This document shows, piece after piece, positions 9,265 to 16,496 of a DNA stretch of 64,000 nucleotides. The notes beneath the pieces were generated by a model that was not told the DNA's origin, ran no database searches, and saw only the letters and a program-made list of their open reading frames with translations. This stretch comes from Candidatus Chloroploca mongolica (GTDB taxonomy: Bacteria > Chloroflexota > Chloroflexia > Chloroflexales > Chloroflexaceae). A program made the position numbers and the translations under genes. Location of the stretch: NCBI RefSeq assembly GCF_004762035.2, contig NZ_SIJK02000016.1:27069-91068 (forward strand). Direction: 5' to 3'. How positions within the stretch are numbered: position 1 is the first letter of the stretch; every line of letters begins with the position of its first letter.

Positions 9265-10092
9265 CCGGAGCCAGTCCCGCCCCCCTGCTATGGCTGGTGG
9301 GGGCTTCGGCGACCACCTCTGGCGCCCTCCCCTCGCCGCGTGGCAAGAGGCAGCGCATCGTCACGGATGGACACGGAATCAGACTCGGTGGCACGTCAAC
9401 AACCGGGACGAGGAGCAAGATGCAGCATGCAGGTGACGGGCCGCGGAGACCACCACGCTCGGTCACACCGACAACAACGAGCACCCTGATGCAGGAGCAG
9501 CTCGGTCGTCGGCCCAGGTCGGCGTCGCGAGAGGGAAGATGGGCACGATGAAGATAGCATAGAAATCAGCCCTGTTTGGTTAAGAACCATCCACGCAGCA
9601 GTGACATGTTTTTTTGTGGAAAAAGGCACAAAGAAAACGACCCGTAAAGGTTGTGGAGCATGGCGTTATCCGGGGAGGCAGAAACGGGACATGGCACCGC
9701 TGCGTGAACCCGTGAACCAGGGGGCCGGGCGAGCGCATGTTGCGACGATCACGCGACGGGTCTACCAGCGGGATCGGGGTAAACCCTCCGAAAACGCGCA
9801 TGCGCAGAGACATGCGCTCGCGGGAGCCAACATACCGCACGCGCACGCCCCATTGCCCTGACCGCATGTTCTGCCAAGCACCGCACCCACGCCATCCCTG
9901 CCCCCCATTGACCGCCGCGCAGCCCTGCGCCGCGCCCTCACACCGCAACACCCCCGCTGCGCACCGCTTTAGGCAGCGCGGTGCGCAGCGCGCCCTTCTC
10001 ACGCTCAGCTGCCAGAACGGCGAATACCGCTGCGCACCGCTTTAGGCAGCGCGGTGCGCAGCGGGGGTGCGTGGACACCAGTGAACGATTAA
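9265..10092. other. Gene-poor stretch
   Basis: I see no convincing gene on either strand. Short frames here are Pro/Arg-rich and lack ribosome-binding sites. The sequence holds GC-rich low-complexity tracts and, at its right end, a pair of 34-bp palindromic repeats annotated separately. Confidence 0.5.
9956..10062. repeat. Two identical 34-bp palindromic repeats upstream of the integrase remnant
   Basis: The same 34-bp palindrome occurs at 9956-9989 and 10029-10062. Each folds into a 12-bp stem (GCTGCGCACCGC / GCGGTGCGCAGC) around TTTAGGCAGC. The outer flanks (ACCCCC before copy 1, GGGGGT after copy 2) are themselves complementary, so the whole block is also a larger inverted repeat. It could be a REP/MITE-like element or part of an old attachment or regulatory site. 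Confidence 0.75.
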
Positions 10093-11290
10093 GGTGGAGC
10101 CATTTGTCAAGACACAACATCGGCAGGACAACGGCGCGGCAACGGAGAAGGGGCCATCTACCAGCGTGACAGCGACGGCAAGTGGTGCGCGTCCGTCGAC
10201 CTGGGCCTGGTCAATGGCAAGCGCACGCGCAAAGTGATCTACGGGAAGACCCGCAAAGAGGTTGCGGCCAAACTGAAGGCCATCCATCGCGACCAGGCCG
10301 CCGGCGTCAATCTGACGCCGCAGCAACAGACCGTTACGCAGTTCCTGAAGACCTGGCTTGAGGAGACCGTCAAGCGCCAGGTGCGCGTGCGAACGTACGC
10401 CAAGTATGCCCAGGACGTCCAGCACCACATCATTCCAGCGGTAGGCACGCTTCAACTCACCGGGCTCACTCCTGACCACGTCCAGAAGATGCTCAACCAT
10501 CTGGCAGACAACGGGCTCTCGTCCAACTCCATCCGCAACGTGCGGGCAACGCTGCGCTGCGCCCTGAATCAGGCCCTCCGCTACGGCTACGTCGTGCGCA
10601 ATGTCGCCACCCTGGTGGACATCCCTGGCAAGGTCACATTCAAAGCCCAGCCGCTCACGACGGTCCAGGCGCAGAAACTCCTTTGACACTGTCCAAGGTG
10701 GATCGTCTGGAGGCACTCTACCGTATTGCCCTGGGGCTCGGTCCACGAAAAGGCGAAATCCTCGGGCTGCGCTGGGAGGATGTCGATCTGGTCGGGGCCA
10801 CAATCTGCATCTCTGGCTCATTGCAGCGCCAGAATGGTCGCTTAGAGCGCAGCACGACCAAGACCGAGGCCAGTGTCCGCACGATCGCCCTGCCGCTGCG
10901 CCTGGTGAACGCGCTGAAGCAACACCGCGCGTGTCAGGAGGCCGAGCAGAAGGCTGCGGCAAACTGGAGCAAGAGCGGGATGGTTTTCACCTCGCGTATT
11001 GGCACGCCACTCGCACCAGAGAGCCTGACGGAGCACTTCAAGGCGCTGCTGGAGAAGGCCGGCCTGCCGAAGACCGTCCGTTTTCACGACCTGCGCCACA
11101 CTGATGATCAAGCAAGGTATTCACCCGCGCGTGGTGATGGAGATCCTGGGCCATTCCCAAATCTCGACCACGATGAACACCTATGGGCACGTGCTCCCCG
11201 AGGTCCAGCGCGAGGCGGTGAACGTCCTGGACGAGCTTTTCGCCGAGGGAGATGACGACGCTGCGACAACGGCGCCCCCGCCCAATCCCC
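10093..11290 (+). pseudogene. Tyrosine recombinase (phage-type integrase), inactivated by several frameshifts
   Basis: Assembled across three frames, the product is a complete-looking integrase. It has an N-terminal AP2-like segment (RRGNGEGAIYQRDSDGKW...GKTRKEVAAKL), a core-binding domain (TVTQFLKTWLEETVKR...VQKMLNHLADNGLSSNSIRNVRATL) and a catalytic domain (GPRKGEILGLRWEDVDL; TKTEASVRTI; FHDLRH; ILGHSQISTT; TYGHV). The catalytic R, K, HxxR, H and Y are all present. Lesions: an extra base near 10681-10684 and a compensating shift near 10695-10705, then loss of sequence at LRHT (about 11101), where 11 bp seem to be missing. The first frame opens after a stop at 10090 with no ATG/GTG/TTG before conserved sequence, so the start is also lost. 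It is likely the relic integrase of an element once integrated nearby. Confidence 0.85.
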
Positions 11291-11344
11291 CGACGTCTTC
11301 GGCGCCGGAGACAGCCGACTGGGAGGGGAGCATTTCCACGCCGA

Positions 11345-11516
11345 TTTCGTCATCGGTGACGAAAAGGCATGACGAAATTGGCGGGCAGAAGTCAACGCGG
11401 TTCGAGCATCCCGGGCAAGAAGCGGTGATGGTGCCGCACACGCGCCATTACAACGACAGGAAACCTACGATTTCGCCACACCATTTCGTCAAGCCTGACG
11501 AAATGGTGTGGCGAAA
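11345..11516. repeat. Cluster of five TTTCGTCA octamers with a 21-bp perfect inverted repeat
   Basis: TTTCGTCA or its complement occurs at 11345-11352, 11357-11364, 11370-11377, 11484-11491 and 11496-11503. The last two form the core of a perfect 21-bp inverted repeat (11471-11491 / 11496-11516, 4-base loop AGCC). The first and third sit in a 14-bp imperfect inverted repeat. No T-run follows on either strand, so this is not a classic terminator. Being directly 3' of the integrase relic, they could be arm-type recombinase or excisionase sites, or operators. This is a hypothesis. Confidence 0.7.
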
Positions 11517-11526
11517 AAGAAACGGA

Positions 11527-12483
11527 TCAGGGCAGGTAGAAACGTTTCGCCCGGCGCTTTCCACGGGCAACGAGCAGCCCGTGCGCGGCAAGTTCGGTCA
11601 AGTCACGCAGGCCGGTGCTTGGCGAGACACCCGTCGCGACACAGTACTCGCTGGTGCTGATGCTCCCGGCCACCCGCACCATCTCCAGCGCCTTCAACTG
11701 GCGCTCGTTCAGCCCTTCCGGCTCCATCCCCTTCCCACCATTGCGGAAGGTCACGACGAAGTCGAAGTGCTCGGAGAACTCCGGCGGCGGCAGGCCCAGG
11801 GCTTCCATCTCGCGGAGCATAAAGCGGATACCGGAGCCAATGCGCTCCATGTACCCCGGCAAATCGCGGAGCAGGCCGGCCAGTACAGGGTTACGCGGCA
11901 CTGAGGTGACGCGAAGCGCGACCAGGTCGTTGAGTGAGACGCCGGGCAGCAAGGCCCCTGGGCTGCGGATCTCAACGCGGTCGGAGTACAGAAAGACGCG
12001 CACCGTCTCGCCGGAGCGGGCGTAGTCGCGGTGGATCACCGCATTGACCACCGCCTCGCGGAGGGCTTCATAGGGATATTCGGGCTCGTCCTCGCGGTAA
12101 AAGCCGCGGATGGTGGCTCCCACGCGGATATACTGTCGCAGGAAGCTGCTCGCCTTGTCGATCAGTTCAGGCATCGTTCCCACGAAGTTTTTGCGGTCGA
12201 TGTAGGTGCGGATGCCCTGGGTGTCGGCGTACTTAATGCAGACGACCTCGCTCTGCGGCAGGTAAAGCTGCGGGTCGTAGCCGAACATCAGGAGGCCGGC
12301 GTGCGTGGGGCGAGCCTCGCCAGTCTGCGGGTCCTCGGCCACCGCCTTGAGGCCGATGAGCATCTCGGTTCCAGAGCTATGGCGCTGGCGTGCCCGGCTC
12401 TCGGGCGACCGGCTTGCGAAGTAGCGGTCGAGCGCCTCGCCGCCGTATCTCCCAAGAGCGCACCTGTGATGTTTTCGGTTCAA
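11527..12483 (-). CDS. AlbA/Schlafen-type ATP-binding protein lacking its N-terminal domain
   Basis: The C-terminal two-thirds match the HATPase_c_4 part of 'divergent AAA-4/RecG-like' regulators: PTHAGLLMFG, YEALREAVVNAVIHRDY (ATP-binding N-box), SDRVEIRSPGALLPGVS, SVPRNPVLAGLL and ERIGSGIRFMLREMEALGLPPPEF. A winged-helix domain follows (LNERQLKALEMVRVAGSISTSEY...GLRDLTELAAHGLL). Family members normally begin with an AlbA_2 domain of ~120 residues. Here it is absent: the frame opens with a TTG codon only ten codons after a stop, in sequence resembling an intergenic repeat. The first ATG is at 12363, inside the domain. I infer a 5' deletion and a probably non-functional gene. Such proteins are thought to be transcriptional regulators or defence-associated factors. 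Confidence 0.65.
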   Translation of the reverse strand: MNRKHHRCALGRYGGEALDRYFASRSPESRARQRHSSGTEMLIGLKAVAEDPQTGEARPTHAGLLMFGYDPQLYLPQSEVVCIKYADTQGIRTYIDRKNFVGTMPELIDKASSFLRQYIRVGATIRGFYREDEPEYPYEALREAVVNAVIHRDYARSGETVRVFLYSDRVEIRSPGALLPGVSLNDLVALRVTSVPRNPVLAGLLRDLPGYMERIGSGIRFMLREMEALGLPPPEFSEHFDFVVTFRNGGKGMEPEGLNERQLKALEMVRVAGSISTSEYCVATGVSPSTGLRDLTELAAHGLLVARGKRRAKRFYLP

Positions 12484-12786
12484 GCATTGACACCCTACGG
12501 CTTGCTGACAGGGTCAGGTATGCCACCTGGGCGGCTCGTAGACGGCCTGAGCGCCCGCCAAAGAGCGTGCCTGTTCCAACGTCTCCTGTCTCCTGGGAGC
12601 CCGGGCGGCCCGCCCACGCTCCCAGCGGCAATGCTGCCCCCAGGTGTGAAGCAGTACCAATGAGTGTTCTTTGCGTTCTTTGCGTTCTTTCGTGGCTGAA
12701 AGAATCAACCAATGGGTGTTCTTTACGTTCTTTCGTGACTGAAAGAATCAACCATCTCGTTCGAGAACAAGCGGCCCGCCTATCCC
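12484..12786. repeat. Non-coding stretch with GTTCTTT-type tandem repeats
   Basis: No gene is seen. At about 12660-12755 short units (TTTGCGTTCTTTGCGTTCTTT; TTTACGTTCTTTCGTGACTG) repeat, and GGCTGAAAGAATCAACCA recurs about 55 bases later as GACTGAAAGAATCAACCA. It looks like an interspersed intergenic repeat, and it abuts the truncated 5' end of the AlbA-type gene. Confidence 0.6.
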
Positions 12787-12984
12787 TCAGAAGCGGATCA
12801 CACCCAACAGCACCAGCATCACCAGCGCGGTAATGATCAGAGGCAGGCAACCGCCACCCGATGCGGACGGCTCGGGCTGGGGCACCGGAATGTAGATAAC
12901 CTGCGGCGCTGGCGGACTGCGAAAGAATCCGCCAAGCAGGGCCGCAAGAGCGACGACCAGAGCCATCAGTGATAAAATCTCCAT
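12787..12984 (-). CDS. Small two-pass membrane protein (65 residues)
   Basis: ATG at 12984 has GAGGAGG seven bases upstream. The product has two hydrophobic segments, residues about 3-21 (ILSLMALVVALAALLGGFF) and 47-64 (LPLIITALVMLVLLGVI), joined by a Pro-rich linker (SPPAPQVIYIPVPQPEPS). No family is recognised. It is transcribed away from the HTH-NB-ARC gene, with the two starts 193 bases apart. A second tiny membrane protein lies just beyond that gene's 3' end. A membrane effector or immunity role linked to the STAND protein is possible but unproven. Confidence 0.65.
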   Translation of the reverse strand: MEILSLMALVVALAALLGGFFRSPPAPQVIYIPVPQPEPSASGGGCLPLIITALVMLVLLGVIRF

Positions 12985-13176
12985 CGGGGGCCTCCTCTCG
13001 GTGTGGACACGGTTCCTGGTTGGAGTAAACTACAGACCAGCGCGGATCTGGCCCCCAGGCAACGCGGAACATTCCCCAGTGGTGACACCGAAATTTCGGC
13101 GTGCCTGCGCCGACATGTCCGCGTGGTGACACGGCAGCATGGTCAGGTGAGCCAATGCAACTGCCAGGAGAAGACA

Positions 13177-15444
13177 ATGCGTAACCGTAGCGAAACCTTT
13201 GGCCGCCTGCTCAAGGGGGCCATCAACAGCATCGCCACCTATGAAGGCAAGACCGCGCCGATCATCGAGGAGGAACTGGCCGAGCAGGTTGGCCTGGCCG
13301 GCTCAGCGATCCAGCGCTACAAAGCCGGCTCCCTGCCCCCCGACCCGCGCACCATCGAAATCATCGCCGAAGCTGCCGTTCGGCGCGGCCTCTTCTCGCG
13401 TGAGTGGCTCCAGCGCTTCCTGCACGCCGCCCGCTACCACCAAGCCGACCAACTGCTCGACCGCCTCTGTCCCCTCGGCCCGGCGCGCCCGCGGCCACCA
13501 CGGGTCTACCAGAACCTGCCAGCCCCAACCTATAGCCAGTTTGTGATGCGTGCCGAAGCCTTTGCTGAGGTACTGGACGGCCTGAGCAAACGCTCGGCGG
13601 CGGTAATCATCGTCGGTCTCGGTGGCAACGGCAAGACCAGTCTCGCCCGCGAAGTTGCCGACGCCTGCCTGAAAGACGAGAACAGCCCGGCACGGTTCGA
13701 TGCAGCGGTCTGGGTCAGCGACAAAGACCGCCCAGGCACGACCAACCTCAGCATCGTGCTCGACGAGATCGCCCGCACGCTCGACTACCCCGGCTTCACC
13801 CAGTTCGAGCACGACGAAAAACGCCGCGAGGTCGAGCAACTGCTACGCCGCCAGCGCGTGCTCGTCTGCCTCGACAACGTCGAGACGATCACTGACGGCG
13901 CACTGCTCTCCTGGCTCCTAAATCTACCCGAACCGAGCAAGACGCTGATCACCACCCGCGAGTACCGCCGCGAGTATCGGCGCGGTGGCTGGCCGGTGGA
14001 GTTGCGCGGGATGAGTGACAGCGAGGCGTGGCAATTGATCCACGAACGTGCCTGCCTGCTCAAGATCGATCAACTCATTGGCGCACCAGACCAGGTGGAA
14101 CCCTTGCTCGCGGCTACGGGCGGCAACCCCAAAGCCTTGACCATCACCCTGGGGCTGCTCAAATACGAACGGCGACCCTTGCAGCAGGTGGTTGATGATC
14201 TGTATGCAGCCCGTGGCGAGCTTTTCGCTGACCTCTTTGATCGTGCCTGGTCACTCCTTGACGAAGCCGCTCGACGCGTGCTTCTGGTTGCCACCTTCTT
14301 CCCAACCAATGCGAGCGCCGAAGCACTGAGTGCCAGCGCTGATGTCCAGGGGTTTGCCTTCGACCGAGCAGTAGAGCGTCTCGCTGATCTTGCGCTGCTT
14401 GATGTGCAGCAGGATGATCTCAATCATCCACCACGCTACACCATTCATCCTCTGGTTCATGCCTTTGCCATGGCGCACTTGGCCGATCAGCCATTATTTG
14501 AGCGTGATGCCCGCGAACGATGGGTTTCTTGGTGTGTAACTCTTGCACTACAAGTAGGCCATTGCCCTCATGAAGTGGAAAAATTATCACTGCTCGATCT
14601 GGAACACGAGACAACCTTCTGGGCGATGAAGTGGGCTTACCACAATCGGTGCTATGAAGATGTCCTCCAACTCGGGCACGGTTCTATGTACTATTATTAT
14701 GTGAAAGGGTTATGGGATAAATGGTTTGATGCAAACTTGATGCGGCTCGAAGCAGTGCGAAAGATAGAAAATTTCATTGAAGAGGTTCGTGCGCTCGCAT
14801 ATCAAGTTCAGATGTTAAGTCGACAGGGAAAAATTAGTGAGGCAACGGAGTTTCGCCAAGCACTTGAACATCGCATCCACAACCGACCTCTCTCTGGGGA
14901 TACCTTCTTCCTCGTTCACCATTGTCTCGGTGCATATGCTCTTGCCATTGATGATGTTAAAGCGGCTGAAATGTCTTGGCGAAGGATTCTTGCTGAACCC
15001 GAACAGCTCTCCCACTATCGAAGTGTGACAAGTCGTCAATGGGTAGGTCTGTGCTTATACTACCAAGGACAGAAGCAAGCAGCCCGTGCGCTGTTCCAGG
15101 AGGCACTTCACGAGGCCGTTGTGCATAACTATGGGCGCTACATGCTCTTCAACCAGATCCGTCTCGCTGCGCTTGAGCTGGATGAAGAAAACATCGATCG
15201 TGCCGAACAAGCACTTGAGCAAAGTGTTCGGCTAGCACGCCACTACCATGATCGCGAACAGCTCGCATACGCTTTACGTCTGACTTCGCGTCTGTGCGCG
15301 ATGCAGGAGAATACCCATGCCGCAAAGGCAGCGCTTGCCGAGGCAATTGATCTCTTTGAACGAATAGGCCTACGCCGTGACCTCGCCGAGGCCCGCGAGG
15401 AGTTGCGTCGACTCGATGAGATGGGCGACGCGCCAGCGGTCTGA
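13177..15444 (+). CDS. HTH-NB-ARC STAND NTPase with helical C-terminal repeats
   Basis: I chose ATG 13177 (CAGGAG eight bases upstream). Reading from 13003 would add 58 low-complexity residues and an ATG without a ribosome-binding site. The product is 755 residues. Residues about 1-60 look like a helix-turn-helix (EEELAEQVGLAGSAIQRYKAGSLPPDPRTI), followed by an NB-ARC core: P-loop GLGGNGKTSLAREVA (Lys153), Walker B LVCLDNVETI (Asp233), LITTREYRR and the ARC segment ATGGNPKALTITLGLL. From about residue 400 the protein is alpha-helical with TPR-like motifs (DRAEQALEQSVRLARHYHDREQLAYALRL). Proteins of this design are ATP-dependent switches; in bacteria many act in antiphage defence or signalling. 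The N-terminal HTH suggests either DNA/operator binding or an adaptor module. The neighbours are two small membrane proteins on the opposite strand. Confidence 0.85.
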   Translation: MRNRSETFGRLLKGAINSIATYEGKTAPIIEEELAEQVGLAGSAIQRYKAGSLPPDPRTIEIIAEAAVRRGLFSREWLQRFLHAARYHQADQLLDRLCPLGPARPRPPRVYQNLPAPTYSQFVMRAEAFAEVLDGLSKRSAAVIIVGLGGNGKTSLAREVADACLKDENSPARFDAAVWVSDKDRPGTTNLSIVLDEIARTLDYPGFTQFEHDEKRREVEQLLRRQRVLVCLDNVETITDGALLSWLLNLPEPSKTLITTREYRREYRRGGWPVELRGMSDSEAWQLIHERACLLKIDQLIGAPDQVEPLLAATGGNPKALTITLGLLKYERRPLQQVVDDLYAARGELFADLFDRAWSLLDEAARRVLLVATFFPTNASAEALSASADVQGFAFDRAVERLADLALLDVQQDDLNHPPRYTIHPLVHAFAMAHLADQPLFERDARERWVSWCVTLALQVGHCPHEVEKLSLLDLEHETTFWAMKWAYHNRCYEDVLQLGHGSMYYYYVKGLWDKWFDANLMRLEAVRKIENFIEEVRALAYQVQMLSRQGKISEATEFRQALEHRIHNRPLSGDTFFLVHHCLGAYALAIDDVKAAEMSWRRILAEPEQLSHYRSVTSRQWVGLCLYYQGQKQAARALFQEALHEAVVHNYGRYMLFNQIRLAALELDEENIDRAEQALEQSVRLARHYHDREQLAYALRLTSRLCAMQENTHAAKAALAEAIDLFERIGLRRDLAEAREELRRLDEMGDAPAV

Positions 15445-15466
15445 CGCCTCGTCCACCTTCTTGCGC

Positions 15467-15646
15467 TCAGCCCCCTTCCAGCGCCCGCAGCGCGACGCGC
15501 AGCAACTCGATCAGCGCCGGCAGCGTCGGCATCAGCGGGATAGCACCGGGGGCCAGCAGCGCGGCGAGCAGCACGAAGGCGAACAGGACGAAGGCGGCCA
15601 GGGCGAGCGTCGCTCGGTAGTCGCGGGCGGTGCGGTTGCTGTTCAT
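15467..15646 (-). CDS. Tiny membrane protein (59 residues)
   Basis: ATG at 15646 is preceded by AGGAGG with 7-base spacing; the stop is TGA at 15467-15469. The protein has a charged start (MNSNRTARDYRAT), one long hydrophobic helix (LALAAFVLFAFVLLAALLAPG) and an amphipathic Leu-rich tail (LPALIELLRVALRALEGG). No family is recognised. It is convergent with the HTH-NB-ARC gene (22-base gap). Size and architecture recall holin-like or type I-toxin-like peptides, but nothing proves that. Confidence 0.6.
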   Translation of the reverse strand: MNSNRTARDYRATLALAAFVLFAFVLLAALLAPGAIPLMPTLPALIELLRVALRALEGG

Positions 15647-15877
15647 CTCTAACCTCCTGGCCTATCATTGCTTGGGCCGATGGTTAGAGTATCGCGTGAA
15701 ATCGCTCGGATGTGCGGGATATCTTATGAGGCAAACTTCAGCATCGGGGTGGCCGGAGCAGGCTCGAAGTTGTAAGGAATTTCCGAACACCTCATCAACG
15801 CACGCCTGGCGTATGGCGACACACAGCCGTGGACGGCAACAGACGCTCCGACTTTGGCTACATGATTGGCTACATGA

Positions 15878-15918
15878 AACGCCTCCGGGCCGATCTTGGC
15901 GACCGACCCGGAGGCGTT
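15878..15918 (-). terminator. 12-bp hairpin downstream of the tRNA-Leu fragment
   Basis: AACGCCTCCGGG (15878-15889) pairs perfectly with CCCGGAGGCGTT (15907-15918) across a 17-base loop. On the minus strand it lies 17 bases after the tRNA CCA end and is followed by TTT, so it is plausibly the original tRNA transcript terminator. If so, this side of the tRNA fragment is native chromosome and the inserted DNA lies to the right. Confidence 0.65.
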
Positions 15919-15935
15919 CCAGAGCATCCCAATGC

Positions 15936-15990
15936 TGGTGCCGGAGACGGGACTCGAACCCGTAAGGGGTTGCCCCCAGCGGTTTTTAAG
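15936..15990 (-). tRNA. tRNA-Leu 3' fragment (partial; candidate att site)
   Basis: Read on the minus strand, the sequence runs from the anticodon loop CTTAAAA (anticodon TAA, Leu) through the 3' side of the anticodon stem (CCGCT), a long class-II variable arm (GGGGGCAACCCC) and the T-arm ACGGGTTCGAGTCCCGT, to the acceptor 3' strand CTCCGGCACCA. The 5' half is absent: upstream sequence does not pair with the anticodon stem. The break lies at the anticodon loop, a common crossover point for tyrosine integrases, so this is best read as the attR-type duplicate left by an integrated element. It is not a functional tRNA gene. Confidence 0.85.
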
Positions 15991-16496
15991 GGCGAACAGG
16001 TGGGGCGACACAGTCCGTCAGATGCCCGCGAACCTGATCAGGACGCATAAACCGTTGCGTGAGGATCAGCCTCAGCAGGGCAGCGAGCCGGTCTCGAACA
16101 CTCTCACCATTACTCACAGGTGCGGCCTGAGGGCGGCGCGACCCTGCCTCGTGTTGGGTATGGCGCTGCTCGCTTGGGTTGCCGCGCACAGCCTGCGCGA
16201 TGCTGCGCGAAGGCCGCGTGCGCCGCTGTGGGCTCTCCATCTGCCTGGCTGGCACGCGGGTCTCCCGCCATAAGGCGGTTCCCGTTGTGCGGCATTCACG
16301 ATGAGAGGAGCCCCCAGGAGGCCGGGGAATCAACAAGGCTCAATCGACTTCCGTTGCCGCCAAGCACCAGTCGAGTGAGCCTCCCCGGATCAAGCTTTCG
16401 GACCGAGTCCGTAGGCCTGGTTTCCTGTTGTCTGCTCCATTATAACATCCGCCGATCCCTTGTCAAGCTATTGGATGGAAAAAAGGAGCATTGACC
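15991..16496. other. Non-coding leader of the integrative module
   Basis: No supported gene. The stretch begins at the break of the tRNA fragment and ends with the AAAGGAG ribosome-binding site of the next gene. TATAAC at about 16441 could be a -10 element, but no matching -35 is clear. If the tRNA fragment is an attachment site, excisionase-type binding sites or an origin could lie here; none is recognisable by eye. Confidence 0.4.

Noticed and set aside
15936-15990. Complete functional tRNA gene
   Set aside because: The acceptor 5' strand, D-arm and 5' anticodon stem are missing; only the 3' portion is present.
15724-16011. Small minus-strand ORF of 95 codons across the tRNA fragment
   Set aside because: It translates the tRNA fragment and its terminator hairpin. 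Coding potential is accidental.
16491-16496. TTG start for the initiator-like gene
   Set aside because: Only two bases separate it from the AAAGGAG; the ATG at 16497 has correct spacing.
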